A stretch of DNA of 41,880 nucleotides from Candidatus Thalassarchaeum betae (GCA_022447095.1 JAKUUP010000014.1:1-41880), one strand, 5' to 3'; positions 32,486 through 40,800 are shown, counted from the stretch's first letter. Notes: generated from the letters alone by a model not told the origin. Translations and numbers: made by a program.

Positions 32486-32929
32486 ATGATGGCGAGCAAG
32501 AATCCCGGAAAGCAGCGTCGAACCAGCAGCAAGGCCGCCTTGCATGTCCAGCGCAAGCGACTGCGTGCGCGCCTCGTCTCCGATGACCCCGAGCTGCAGA
32601 TGATCCGCACCGTCACGGTACGCGCCGGCGACGAGGTCGAAGTCCTTCGCGGAGACTTCGGTAACCCAAACAGCGTCAAGAATGACTCCAGAGGAAAGCG
32701 TCTGGGCCAGTCCAGAGGCCGTGCTGGAATCAAGGCGAACGTGGCGCGAGTGGACACCAACAAGGGCATGATATACGTCGACGGACTCACCATCTCAACC
32801 TCTGATGGAAAGGAGGAAGGAGTTCCAATCAGACCCTCCAACCTCGTAGTGACCAACCTGTATGAGGGCGACCCACTGCGAATCAAGAGACTCATGGAAA
32901 GGTTCGGAAGAGGTGATACCGATGAGTAG
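32486..32929 (+). CDS. rpl24: Ribosomal protein uL24
   Basis: A 147-residue KOW-domain protein that helps start large-subunit assembly. It begins with a basic archaeal N-terminus (KNPGKQRRTSSKAALHVQRK) and has the KOW-type block VRAGDEVEVLRGDFG, then VDTNKGMIYVDGL. Two adjacent ATG codons (32486 and 32489) are both possible starts. The end overlaps eS4 by 8 bases. Confidence 0.95.
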   Translation: MMASKNPGKQRRTSSKAALHVQRKRLRARLVSDDPELQMIRTVTVRAGDEVEVLRGDFGNPNSVKNDSRGKRLGQSRGRAGIKANVARVDTNKGMIYVDGLTISTSDGKEEGVPIRPSNLVVTNLYEGDPLRIKRLMERFGRGDTDE

Positions 32930-33617
32930 GAGCCACATCAAGCGCTTGGTAATGCCGCGAAGCTGGGCCCTTCCCAGAAAGACCACGATATGGGTACAGA
33001 AACCCAATCCTGGTGGCCACAGCATCGAGAACTGCATGCCTCTTGCGCTGATTCTGCGCGACATCCTCGGTGTCGCTCACACTCGACGCGAGGCCAATCA
33101 TATACTGCACTCGCGCCAAGTCATGGTGGATGGCAGAATCGAGACCGATGGAGGCCGCGGGGTCGGTCTGATGGATGTCCTCACTGTTGGGGGGAACAAC
33201 TACCGATGCGTACTAGACACCAACGGCAAGTTGCGATACCGCCCCATCCCCGCGCGTGACGCAGACAGCAAGGTCTGCCGCGTCATGGGCAAGACCACAT
33301 TGCGTGGCTCAAAGAGCCAACTCCACCTCCACGACGGCAGGAACCTGATAATGGACGATTCCTCGGCATACAGGAGTGGCGACACCGTCGTCATCTCTCT
33401 ACCTGATCAGAGTATCTCCGCTCACCACCCGTTCAGCGATGGAGCCACTGTCTATCTGACCGGGGGCAGTCACATAGGCGAGATTGCTACAGTACGAGGG
33501 CACGATGTCAAACGCTCCTCCAAGCCGAACGAGGTCCAGTTCGACGACTTCTACACAATCGCCGACTACGTGTTCGTCATTGGCAGCGAGTCAGATATTC
33601 CGGAGGCTGAGTCATGA
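32922..33617 (+). CDS. rps4e: Ribosomal protein eS4
   Basis: A 231-residue archaeal/eukaryotic eS4. It opens with SHIKRLVMPRSWALPRK. An S4-like RNA-binding part follows (LRDILGVAHTRREANHILHSRQVMVDG), then a KOW-like C-terminal half with GGSHIGEIATVRGH. ATG 32922 lies inside the end of uL24 and is preceded by AGAGGTGATA; longer in-frame starts would overlap uL24 more. It overlaps uL5 by 4 bases. Confidence 0.95.
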   Translation: MSRSHIKRLVMPRSWALPRKTTIWVQKPNPGGHSIENCMPLALILRDILGVAHTRREANHILHSRQVMVDGRIETDGGRGVGLMDVLTVGGNNYRCVLDTNGKLRYRPIPARDADSKVCRVMGKTTLRGSKSQLHLHDGRNLIMDDSSAYRSGDTVVISLPDQSISAHHPFSDGATVYLTGGSHIGEIATVRGHDVKRSSKPNEVQFDDFYTIADYVFVIGSESDIPEAES

Positions 33618-34141
33618 GCGAGGGGACGAACACGATGCTCGCGCCCGAGATCTCCAAGGTCACTGTGAACATCGGAGTGGGCGAGGGCGGCCAGCGACTG
33701 CAACTCGCAGAGAGAGTGCTTGAGATTCTGACCGGCATGAAGCCTGTACGGACTCTTGCCACGCAGACCAACCGAGACCTAGGAACCCGCAGAGGATCCC
33801 CGATTGGCTGCAAGGTCACGATTCGTGAGCAGGACTCTATCCGCTCCTTCCTCAAGGACGCCTTCTGGGTCCGCCAGAATACCCTTCCTGCGTACAACTT
33901 CGACTCACAGGGCAACCTTTCCTTCGGAATCTCGGACTACACCGACTTCCCGAAGCAGAAGTACGACCCTGACATCGGAATCTTCGGGATGGACGTCAAT
34001 GTGGTACTCGAGAGGCCCGGACACCGCGTATCACGCCGTCGCCAGCGCAGCGCCAAGGTGGCACGAAGTCACCGTGTCGGCCGCGATGAGTGCAAACAGT
34101 GGATTGTAGAGAATTACGAGCTCGAGATCGTAGAGGAGTGA
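33614..34141 (+). CDS. rpl5: Ribosomal protein uL5
   Basis: A 175-residue 5S rRNA-binding protein of the central protuberance. It shows [54 protein letters not shown] and the [12 protein letters not shown]-type loop (here [19 protein letters not shown]), plus a basic archaeal tail ([10 protein letters not shown]). It overlaps eS4 by ATGA and lies 5 bases before uS14. Confidence 0.96.
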   Translation: MSEGTNTMLAPEISKVTVNIGVGEGGQRLQLAERVLEILTGMKPVRTLATQTNRDLGTRRGSPIGCKVTIREQDSIRSFLKDAFWVRQNTLPAYNFDSQGNLSFGISDYTDFPKQKYDPDIGIFGMDVNVVLERPGHRVSRRRQRSAKVARSHRVGRDECKQWIVENYELEIVEE

Positions 34142-34146
34142 GAAGA

Positions 34147-34299
34147 ATGGCGCACGACCACGGGAAGGAAATTGGCCGCTCCGACGGCTGCCGACGTTGC
34201 GGTCGTAAGAGGGGCCTGATTCGACGCCACGACCTGAGACTCTGCCGACAGTGCTTCCGCGATGTAGCACCCGATATAGGATTCAAGAAGTACTCATGA
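34147..34299 (+). CDS. rps14: Ribosomal protein uS14 (zinc-binding form)
   Basis: A 50-residue zinc-containing small-subunit protein. The four ligands are C15, C18, C33 and C36 (CRRC and CRQC), with [13 protein letters not shown] between and the conserved GFKKYS end. ATG 34147 gives the expected length. A longer in-frame reading from 34090 would overlap uL5 and lacks homology. Confidence 0.96.
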   Translation: MAHDHGKEIGRSDGCRRCGRKRGLIRRHDLRLCRQCFRDVAPDIGFKKYS

Positions 34300-34309
34300 G
34301 GTGAAAGAT

Positions 34310-34699
34310 ATGCAGTTTGACCCCCTAAGTGATGCATTTACTCAGATATTCAATGCTGAGCAAGCAGGCCACTACGAAGTGACTGTCAACCCCGCCAGCA
34401 AGATGCTGGGCAGCATGCTGTCCATCATGCAGAGCTCCGGCTACGTCGGCGAGTATCAGAAGATCGATGACGGACGCGGGGGGGCCTACCGCGTCGAACT
34501 CATCGGCGCCATCAACCGCTGTGGTGTCATCAAGCCGAGGCATTCCGTCAAGCGCGCCGAGTTCGATAAGTGGGAGTCTAGGTACCTGCCTGCCCGCGAC
34601 TTCGGACTCCTCATCCTCACCACGAATCAAGGCATCATGAACCACTACGACGCCAAGAAGGAGAGAGTCGGCGGACGATTACTCGCATACATTTTCTGA
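34310..34699 (+). CDS. rps8: Ribosomal protein uS8
   Basis: A 129-residue 16S rRNA-binding protein. It starts MQFDPLSDAF, continues with PASKMLGSMLSIMQSSGYVGEY, and ends with the conserved LPARDFGLLILTTNQGIMNHYDAKK-type segment and a RVGGRLLAYIF tail. ATG 34310 is preferred over GTG 34301, since GAGGTGAAAG occupies the ribosome-binding position just upstream. The gap to uL6 is 13 bases. Confidence 0.96.
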   Translation: MQFDPLSDAFTQIFNAEQAGHYEVTVNPASKMLGSMLSIMQSSGYVGEYQKIDDGRGGAYRVELIGAINRCGVIKPRHSVKRAEFDKWESRYLPARDFGLLILTTNQGIMNHYDAKKERVGGRLLAYIF

Positions 34700-34712
34700 A
34701 GGAGGGAGAAAG

Positions 34713-35264
34713 TTGCCTAAACTAGACCACATCGCACACTCGATCACTCTTCCCGAGGGAGTGAGCGCGAGCATCGAGGGCGAGGTAGTCACCATCTCCA
34801 AGGAAGGCGAGTCGCTTTCCCGTGAGTTCCGTCACCACAAGGTGGAGATCAGATCCGTAGAAGGCAATCTCGAAGTCTTCGTCAACCTGCCACGCCGCTC
34901 CGATAAGGCACTAGCAGGGACCTGGGCAGCGCATCTGCGTAACATGGCCCGCGGCGTCAACGAGGGCTTCGAGTATCGCCTCAAAGCAGTCTTCAGCCAC
35001 TTCCCTATGAGCCTCAAGGTGGAGGGCAAGCAGTTCACCATTGCCAATCTGTTTGGGGAGAAGGTACCGCGCGTAGCCAAATTACCTTGGACCCCGGCGG
35101 AAGTCGAGGTACGCGTCGAGAGCAAGACCGACGTTGTAGTGAAGGGGGCGGACCGCGAGAAGGTCGGTCAGACGGCCGCCAACATCGAGCGTGCGTGCAG
35201 AATCAAGAAGCGAGACAGACGAGTATTCCAGGACGGCGTCTACATTATCTCGAAGGGAGTTTGA
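34713..35264 (+). CDS. rpl6: Ribosomal protein uL6
   Basis: A 183-residue two-domain protein near the factor-binding site. It has LPEGVSASIEGEVVTISKEG at the start, LRNMARGVNEGFEYRLKAVF mid-chain, and the C-terminal DREKVGQTAANIERACRIKKRDRRVFQDGVYI region. The start codon is TTG at 34713, with GGAGGG seven bases before it; no ATG is available at the family N-terminus. Confidence 0.95.
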   Translation: MPKLDHIAHSITLPEGVSASIEGEVVTISKEGESLSREFRHHKVEIRSVEGNLEVFVNLPRRSDKALAGTWAAHLRNMARGVNEGFEYRLKAVFSHFPMSLKVEGKQFTIANLFGEKVPRVAKLPWTPAEVEVRVESKTDVVVKGADREKVGQTAANIERACRIKKRDRRVFQDGVYIISKGV

Positions 35265-35276
35265 GGAGGAAGTGAT

Positions 35277-35936
35277 ATGGTGGAATATGAGGAGATGACC
35301 GTCGCCCAACTGAAGGACGTGCTACGCGAGCGCGAACTACCGGTCTCCGGCAAGAAGGCCGAACTCATCGCCCGGCTTCAAGAGGCGGACGATGCTGCCG
35401 AGGAGGAATTCACCGACGAGGTCGACGAGGAATTCACCGACGAGGTCGACGAGGACTTCGACGAGGACGATGAGTTCTTCGACGACGAGTGGGATGACTT
35501 CCACGTCGCCCGCCAGAAGCCGGTCCTTGACGAATCAACAATCTCTGACATCGAGGTCCTCAACGCTCAGAAGAAGAAGCAACCAGCCTTCCGCAGACAG
35601 GAGTGGTTCCGATACAGAAGACTCTCAAAGACTGGCTGGAGGAAGCCCAAGGGTATGCAATCCAAGCAGCGAATGAACCTCAAGTACCGCTCGCCTATGG
35701 CACGTATCGGTTACAGGAAAATAGCCTCGGTCAGGGGCTTGCACCCATCCGGATTCGAAGAGGTCCACGTCCACAAGCCCAGCGATCTCGAAGGTATCGA
35801 CCCTGAGCGCCAGGCGGTCCGTATCGGCTCTAGGGTCGGTAACAGGAAGAGGGCGCAGATCCACGACCGTGCTGACGACCTAGGCCTCAGGATACTCAAC
35901 CGGAGGCGCATCGAGCGCAGGGGGGACCTGCTATGA
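35277..35936 (+). CDS. rpl32e: Ribosomal protein eL32 with N-terminal SAP-like domain
   Basis: A 219-residue protein. Residues from about 95 form eL32 proper (RQEWFRYRRLSKTGWRKPKG, YRSPMARIGYRKIASVRGLHPSGF). The first 38 residues look like a SAP helix-extension-helix nucleic-acid-binding motif (MTVAQLKDVLRERELPVSGK, then KAELIARLQEA). Between them is a very acidic linker containing a tandem 8-residue duplication (EEFTDEVD twice), encoded by a perfect 24-base direct repeat. Other archaea carry different N-terminal extensions on eL32; a SAP form is unusual to my knowledge. It overlaps eL19 by 4 bases. Confidence 0.93.
   Translation: MVEYEEMTVAQLKDVLRERELPVSGKKAELIARLQEADDAAEEEFTDEVDEEFTDEVDEDFDEDDEFFDDEWDDFHVARQKPVLDESTISDIEVLNAQKKKQPAFRRQEWFRYRRLSKTGWRKPKGMQSKQRMNLKYRSPMARIGYRKIASVRGLHPSGFEEVHVHKPSDLEGIDPERQAVRIGSRVGNRKRAQIHDRADDLGLRILNRRRIERRGDLL
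35403..35450 (+). repeat. Perfect 24-base tandem direct repeat within rpl32e
   Basis: Two identical in-frame copies (35403-35426, 35427-35450) encode EEFTDEVD each. This is a likely recent slippage duplication in the acidic linker. Confidence 0.9.
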
Positions 35937-36409
35937 TGATCACGAATCAGAAGCGTATGGCCGCCCAGATACTTTCTCAGAGGGAGGGTCGCCAAGTTGG
36001 AATCCACCGTATCTGGATTCACCCGGACTATCTCGAGGAGGTATCGAATGCAGTTCAGAAGGACGACATCCGAGAACTGATTGAAGAGGGTCTAATCAAG
36101 GTCAGGCCAATCAAGGGTACGAGCCGGGCCCGCGCTCGCAAGGCCACAGTACAGAGGGCCAAGGGACGACGCAAGGGACATGGCTCGCGCAAGGGCAGCT
36201 CCAACTCCCGCAATCCGAGGAAGGCGCGCTGGATGAGCCTCATTCGAGCACAGCGCAGGGAACTCAAGGGTCTGCGCGCCGACGAGTCGCTAACTCCCTC
36301 GCAGTACAGGTACTACTACCGCAAGTCGAAGGGCGGCTCTTACCGCTCAATCGTGCATATGCGCTCCAATATCGAACTCGACGGCATTAAGTTAGGAGGT
36401 GGCAAGTGA
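35933..36409 (+). CDS. rpl19e: Ribosomal protein eL19
   Basis: A 158-residue archaeal/eukaryotic protein. It contains KRMAAQILSQREGRQVGIHRI, an IRELIEEGLIKVRPIKGTSR segment, then the basic GRRKGHGSRKGSSNSRNPRK stretch and a helical C-terminus (YYYRKSKGGSYRSIVHM). ATG codons at 35933 and 35936 are both possible starts. The stop overlaps the uL18 start by one base. Confidence 0.95.
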   Translation: MMITNQKRMAAQILSQREGRQVGIHRIWIHPDYLEEVSNAVQKDDIRELIEEGLIKVRPIKGTSRARARKATVQRAKGRRKGHGSRKGSSNSRNPRKARWMSLIRAQRRELKGLRADESLTPSQYRYYYRKSKGGSYRSIVHMRSNIELDGIKLGGGK

Positions 36410-36921
36410 TGGCACACGGCAAGAGTCAGAGGCTCCGATTCAAGCGCCGGCGCAACGGCAAGACAGACTACCGCCGAAGGTTGAGGATGCTGAGGGGAGG
36501 AATCCCGAGAGCAGTTGTCCGGGTTTCGAACACTCAGGTCACCTGCCAACTCGTCGAGTTCGGGATGGACGGCGACAAGGTCCTCGCATCAATCACCGGC
36601 AAGGGCATCGCCGACAAGTATGGCTGGCCTTCTGACGCCTCGAGGAAGTCCGTACCTGCCTGCTACGTTGCTGGCTACGCCCTCGCCAAGTCGGCCATGG
36701 CCGACGGCCACGACGAGGCAATCCTCGACATAGGACTCGCCGCATCGTCATCAGGGAACCGAGCCTTCGCAGCCCTCAGGGGCATGGTCGACGCAGGGCT
36801 TGAAGTCCCTCACGGCGAGGGTGTGCTGCCAGATGATGACAGAATCAACGGCACGCACATCGACGAATCGGTAGCCGCTGCGGTCGAGGCAGCCAAGAAA
36901 GCGATAGAGGGGGCTTATTGA
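36409..36921 (+). CDS. rpl18: Ribosomal protein uL18
   Basis: A 170-residue 5S rRNA-binding protein of the central protuberance. It shows RFKRRRNGKTDYRRRLRML, GIPRAVVRVSNTQVTCQLVEF, and later VAGYALAKSAMADGHDEAILDIGLA and LRGMVDAGLEVPHGE. ATG 36409 is chosen over GTG 36406 because GGAGGT lies 8 bases before the ATG. The stop overlaps the uS5 start (TGATG). Confidence 0.95.
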   Translation: MAHGKSQRLRFKRRRNGKTDYRRRLRMLRGGIPRAVVRVSNTQVTCQLVEFGMDGDKVLASITGKGIADKYGWPSDASRKSVPACYVAGYALAKSAMADGHDEAILDIGLAASSSGNRAFAALRGMVDAGLEVPHGEGVLPDDDRINGTHIDESVAAAVEAAKKAIEGAY

Positions 36922-37721
36922 TGAGTGAAGAAGAGAACACCGAAGCAGCCACTGAGCAGATCAGCGAGGAGCCGGGACCGGAGAATCTGGCGCCCGGGCT
37001 CGCCATGGCCCTTGCTCCCCCAGAGGAGCAAGAGGGCGACGCTCGACGCCGCCGCGGCCCAGACCCGCTGGCCGCCTTGAGGGCATGGCAGCCACGCACC
37101 CGTCTGGGCAGGATGGTGATGAACGGACAGGTCTACACCTACGAGCAGGCCATCGAAACCGGCCTGCCGATGCGCGAGATCGAGATCGTCGATGCACTCC
37201 TGCCCGACCTCACCGACGACGTGCTCTCGGTCAACATGATCCAGAGGATGACCGACTCGGGCCGCAGAGTCCGATTCAACGTCCTCTGCGCTGTCGGCAA
37301 CGGCGACGGCTACGTCGGTATCTCGGTGTGCAAGGGGAAGGAGGTCGCGAGCACCATCCGCAAGGCCATCGATAGGGCAAAACTCAATCTCATTCCAGTA
37401 ATGCGAGGAAACGGCTCATGGGAGTCCTCGGAAGGCCCCGGTACCAGCGTCCCGTTCAAGGTGACTGGACGCTCGGGCTCCACACGAGTCACCCTGATGC
37501 CCGCTCCCGCTGGGAAGGGCCTAGTCATCGGCGACTACGGCCGTCGCGTCCTGAACCTCGCTGGGATCACCGATGTCTGGTCGCGCTCGGCCGGCCAGAC
37601 TCGAACCACCATCAACTTCGCTCGCGCGACCTACAACGCGCTCGTGGAGTTGAATCTCACTCGAATCACCGACGAGGAACGACGTCGGCTGAACATCACC
37701 CAGGGGAGGACGATGAAATGA
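36921..37721 (+). CDS. rps5: Ribosomal protein uS5
   Basis: A 266-residue uS5, involved in decoding accuracy. The double-stranded-RNA-binding part (VRFNVLCAVGNGDGYVGISV, GKEVASTIRKAIDRAKLNLI) and the C-terminal half (PAGKGLVIGDYGRRVLNLAG, QTRTTINFARATYNAL) are intact. The first 60 residues are an acidic, proline-containing extension (EENTEAATEQISEEPGPENL onward) before the conserved WQPRTRLGRMV. This makes the protein about 50 residues longer than many archaeal forms. It overlaps uL30 by 4 bases. Confidence 0.95.
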   Translation: MSEEENTEAATEQISEEPGPENLAPGLAMALAPPEEQEGDARRRRGPDPLAALRAWQPRTRLGRMVMNGQVYTYEQAIETGLPMREIEIVDALLPDLTDDVLSVNMIQRMTDSGRRVRFNVLCAVGNGDGYVGISVCKGKEVASTIRKAIDRAKLNLIPVMRGNGSWESSEGPGTSVPFKVTGRSGSTRVTLMPAPAGKGLVIGDYGRRVLNLAGITDVWSRSAGQTRTTINFARATYNALVELNLTRITDEERRRLNITQGRTMK

Positions 37722-38188
37722 CCTTCCTAGTGATACGCGTCCGAAGCGACCGGGGCGTCAAGCCGAAGATCCGCGATACCATGTCGATGCTGAACCTGTC
37801 TCGCGTCAACCACGCGGTGCTGATTCCCGAAACCCCCGCCTACGCCGGGATGCTCCAGAAAGTCAAGGACTACGTCACTTGGGGCGAGATCGAGGCCGAC
37901 ACCATCGCCAGTCTGCTCAAAGAGCGTGGACGGATGACCGGCGACAAACCCGTCACCGACGCGGGAATCAAGGCAGGCAGCGAATACTCCACCATCAAGG
38001 CACTTGCCAAGGCAATCGCTGCCGGAGATGCTAGGACGAACGACGTCGAGGAACTCAAACCGGTCTTCCGCCTGCACCCTCCGAGGGGCACCAAGGGCTG
38101 GGGCGGCATCAAGCGCGGATTCTCCATCGGCGGCGCCCTAGGCTTCCGGGGCGAGGCCATCACAGAACTGGTCGGAAGGATGATCTGA
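37718..38188 (+). CDS. rpl30: Ribosomal protein uL30
   Basis: A 156-residue archaeal-type uL30, longer than the bacterial form. It starts TFLVIRVRSDRGVKPKIRDT, includes LNLSRVNHAVLIPETPAYAG, VKDYVTWGEI and the C-terminal FRLHPPRGTKGWGGIKRGF segment. ATG 37718 overlaps the uS5 stop by ATGA. The frame continues open upstream but only inside uS5. Confidence 0.95.
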   Translation: MTFLVIRVRSDRGVKPKIRDTMSMLNLSRVNHAVLIPETPAYAGMLQKVKDYVTWGEIEADTIASLLKERGRMTGDKPVTDAGIKAGSEYSTIKALAKAIAAGDARTNDVEELKPVFRLHPPRGTKGWGGIKRGFSIGGALGFRGEAITELVGRMI

Positions 38189-38197
38189 GGTTTTCAC

Positions 38198-38626
38198 ATG
38201 GTATCGCGCACTAACAAGTTCCGAGGTCGCAGCCGCTATCACGGCCGCGGCAAGAAGGCTGGCCGAGGCGCTGGCAAGCGCGGCGGTCGAGGTAACGCAG
38301 GAATCAACAAGCACAGGCTGATGACCAGGCTGAAGTACATGCCAGGGCACTGGGGGATGCACGGCTTCAACCGTCATCCGAGCCTGCGCAGCGTCAACGT
38401 CTCAATCAATGTACAAGGGGTGCAGGATTTAGCTGAGGGCGACTCAATCGACCTCGGCGAGTTGGGCTATGACAAACTCCTCGGCAAGGGCCGAATCGAC
38501 CGCGCCATACACATCACCGTCGCCGAGGCCAGTTCTCGCGCAATAGAGAAGGTCGAGGCTGCGGGCGGATCCGTCACCGTCGAAGACCCTGACGACGATA
38601 ACTGGGGCGAGTGGGAAGAGGAGTGA
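38198..38626 (+). CDS. rpl15: Ribosomal protein uL15
   Basis: A 142-residue protein that helps bind other large-subunit proteins late in assembly. It has the classic glycine/arginine-rich N-terminus (RGRSRYHGRGKKAGRGAGKR) and the C-terminal KLLGKGRIDRAIHITVAEAS, then EKVEAAGGSV. A short acidic tail follows. The secY start codon lies 5 bases downstream. Confidence 0.95.
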   Translation: MVSRTNKFRGRSRYHGRGKKAGRGAGKRGGRGNAGINKHRLMTRLKYMPGHWGMHGFNRHPSLRSVNVSINVQGVQDLAEGDSIDLGELGYDKLLGKGRIDRAIHITVAEASSRAIEKVEAAGGSVTVEDPDDDNWGEWEEE

Positions 38627-38631
38627 GCCAA

Positions 38632-40554
38632 ATGGTCGAGCGCCGTCCCAATGCGATTGGCCTGACGATAATGGCCACCATCTACTGGGGGGCTCTGTTC
38701 TACTGGCTCAGGGGAGACCTGCTTGACGGCGCGGCCGACGAGCAGACCCGAGCTCTGAAGATGCTCTTCGTTTCCTTCCCGTACGTCGGCTTCGTCATGT
38801 GGTCGGCGATGACCGACCTTCCCGAGAACATCAGAGAGATACCCTACCTGGGCAGGAGTCTGAAAGGGGTAATTTGGCTCGCCTTCGTACTCTCTCTGGC
38901 ATACTGGGGGTGGGTAGACAAGGCCGCAATCGGCTACCTGTTGGTCGGAGTCGCCCTATTGGGGCTGGGTGCTTCAATGGCCATGGTCTGTCTACTATAC
39001 TCTGGAACTGAATCCAGTAGGCTGTACGGCCTGTCGCGATTGGTCGACGTCTACCCTAGTATCACCAAGCCCGAGGGCCACGTCCGATTCAACCAGAAAC
39101 TGTGGACCACCGTCCTCGTCCTGATCATCTACTTCATGATGACCAACGTGATGATTTACGGGCTGTCCTCTTCGACCCTCGACATCTTCTCGTCGTTCAG
39201 AGCCATCATGGCGGGAGCCTCAGGTTCGATCATGCACCTCGGAATCGGACCGATAGTCACCGGCTCGATCATCATGCAGTTGTTCGCCGGTGCTAAGATC
39301 ATCCAACTCGACCTGCAGGACTCAGGCGACAAGCAGCTGTACCAAGGGGTCCAGAAACTGCTCGTTCTGTTCATGATCCCTATCGAGTCAATCCCGCAGG
39401 TCTACGGTTTCCTCGACCCAAGCGTGGCAGTAATCGATGATTACGGAATAGGTTGGGCAAACGCCATTATCGTTTCCCAGTTGTTCATCGGCTCGTACCT
39501 CGTGTTCCTGCTGGACGAGTTGGTCAGCAAGTGGGGCATCGGCAGCGGCATCTCGCTGTTCATCGCCGCTGGTGTTGCCCAGTCCACCTTCGTTGGGACC
39601 CTATCCCCGCTGCCTACCGTGCAGGGCACACCCCTGTCGTTCGATAATCCACCTTCAGGCACCCTGCCTATGATATTCTACACTCTGAGGACGGCCACCA
39701 ACTCACAACTGGTATCGGAGAATGGCTTTGAGCTGATACTGCTGAATCACGCCAACCCAGTCGCTGCTCTGGCCTCGTCAATCATCGTGTTCCTAGTCGT
39801 GGCATACGCCGAGTCGAGCAAACTAGAGCTACCGCTGACTCACGGCAAGGTCCGTGGGCACAGGGGGCAGTATCCTATCCGCCTCGTTTATGCGAGCAAC
39901 ATACCAGTCATCCTGATGGCCGCCCTTCTGGCCAACGTCAACATGTTCACGCTTCTGTTCTGGAGCCACCCTGTCCTGTCCACCGTTCCGATATTGGGTC
40001 GGAACGGTGCGTGGAGCAAGGCGCATTGGTTCGGTGCCTATGAGGTCGGAGCGACCACCCCCTCGGACGGCTTCGCCTGGTACTCCTCCATGGTCAACGG
40101 CGTTGGTGACTGGCTCATCCCACTGCTCAACCAGACAGGCGACGCCTACGGTCACAGCTTAGGCCAAGTCATGGTCCACGTATTCGTCTATGTGTTCTTC
40201 ATGACCGCCGGCTCGACCGTCTTCGCGAAGTTCTGGATCGAGACCACCAACATGGGTACCAAAGACGTCGCCAAGCAGATCGAGCGCACCGGAATGCAGA
40301 TCCCTGGGTTCCGCAAGAACCCCGTCGTTCTTGAGCGCATCCTCGAGCGCTACATCCCGCCCGTGACCCTGTTCTCCGGTGCCTTCGTCGGACTGTTGGC
40401 TTCCGGTGCCGACTTACTGGGAACGGTCGGTAACGCAACCGGCACTGGACTGCTCCTAGCCGTAGGCATCATCCTGCGAACATACGAGCAGATACAGAAG
40501 GAGCAAGCCATGGAGATGCACCCAATGTTACGCGAGTTCTTCGGAGCGGAGTGA
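38632..40554 (+). CDS. secY: SecY protein translocase subunit with extra N-terminal membrane domain
   Basis: A 640-residue protein-conducting channel subunit. The SecY core begins at about residue 132 (LSRLVDVYPSITKPEGHVRF) and runs through TM1 (NQKLWTTVLVLIIYFMMTNV), a plug-like region with GIGPIVTGSIIMQLFAG, KWGIGSGISLFIAAG, the cytosolic loop PLTHGKVRGHRGQYPIRL and the C-terminal FAKFWIETTNMGTKDVAKQI. It ends with LREFFG. Before the core are about 130 residues with four hydrophobic segments, absent from ordinary archaeal SecY of about 450-490 residues. ATG 38632 is chosen over GTG 38611, which overlaps uL15. It is the last protein gene of the operon. Confidence 0.95.
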   Translation: MVERRPNAIGLTIMATIYWGALFYWLRGDLLDGAADEQTRALKMLFVSFPYVGFVMWSAMTDLPENIREIPYLGRSLKGVIWLAFVLSLAYWGWVDKAAIGYLLVGVALLGLGASMAMVCLLYSGTESSRLYGLSRLVDVYPSITKPEGHVRFNQKLWTTVLVLIIYFMMTNVMIYGLSSSTLDIFSSFRAIMAGASGSIMHLGIGPIVTGSIIMQLFAGAKIIQLDLQDSGDKQLYQGVQKLLVLFMIPIESIPQVYGFLDPSVAVIDDYGIGWANAIIVSQLFIGSYLVFLLDELVSKWGIGSGISLFIAAGVAQSTFVGTLSPLPTVQGTPLSFDNPPSGTLPMIFYTLRTATNSQLVSENGFELILLNHANPVAALASSIIVFLVVAYAESSKLELPLTHGKVRGHRGQYPIRLVYASNIPVILMAALLANVNMFTLLFWSHPVLSTVPILGRNGAWSKAHWFGAYEVGATTPSDGFAWYSSMVNGVGDWLIPLLNQTGDAYGHSLGQVMVHVFVYVFFMTAGSTVFAKFWIETTNMGTKDVAKQIERTGMQIPGFRKNPVVLERILERYIPPVTLFSGAFVGLLASGADLLGTVGNATGTGLLLAVGIILRTYEQIQKEQAMEMHPMLREFFGAE

Positions 40555-40608
40555 ACCGATAAACGATACACTGCTCGGCACCATTGATACTGCCCCCCTC
40601 GTCACGTT

Positions 40609-40616
40609 GAAATACC
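40609..40616 (+). promoter_or_regulatory. Possible TATA element for the structured RNA
   Basis: GAAATACC lies about 24-27 bases before the first stem base at 40636, the distance expected for an archaeal promoter. The sequence match to a TATA box is moderate. Confidence 0.35.
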
Positions 40617-40633
40617 GTAGGAAGGTCGGCGGA

Positions 40634-40800
40634 ACGCTGCGTCAAACCGGCGTTGGAGATTGAGCACCTAGGTGCGATGATATCCTCCTTCAGGTAGGAC
40701 GCAGCCGAGGAAGTGCGGCCACGAACCTTTCGTGGTTGAGGAGGTTAACCACAATTATGACTTGACCCCCGTTTCAAGGGGGTGCAAGAAGCAGATTTTT
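40634..40800 (+). ncRNA. Candidate structured RNA upstream of 16S rRNA
   Basis: No protein is readable here. An 8-bp stem, GCTGCGTC (40636-40643) with GACGCAGC (40698-40705), closes a domain. Its tip is GCAC-CTAG-GTGC (40664-40675), flanked by GA on both strands and followed by TGA, which resembles an L7Ae-type kink motif. A second hairpin follows, CCACGAA/TTCGTGG (40719-40725, 40729-40735). A third is CTTGACCCCC with GGGGGT-G-CAAG (40761-40788), and a T5 run follows at 40796-40800. It has no recognised match to 5S, 7S/SRP or RNase P RNA. It could alternatively be part of the 16S transcript leader. Confidence 0.5.
40761..40800 (+). terminator. Terminator-like hairpin and T-run between secY and 16S
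   Basis: A 10-bp stem with one bulged base (40761-40770 with 40778-40788) is followed 8 bases later by TTTTT. It would end either the structured RNA or the secY transcript before the 16S promoter. Confidence 0.5.
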
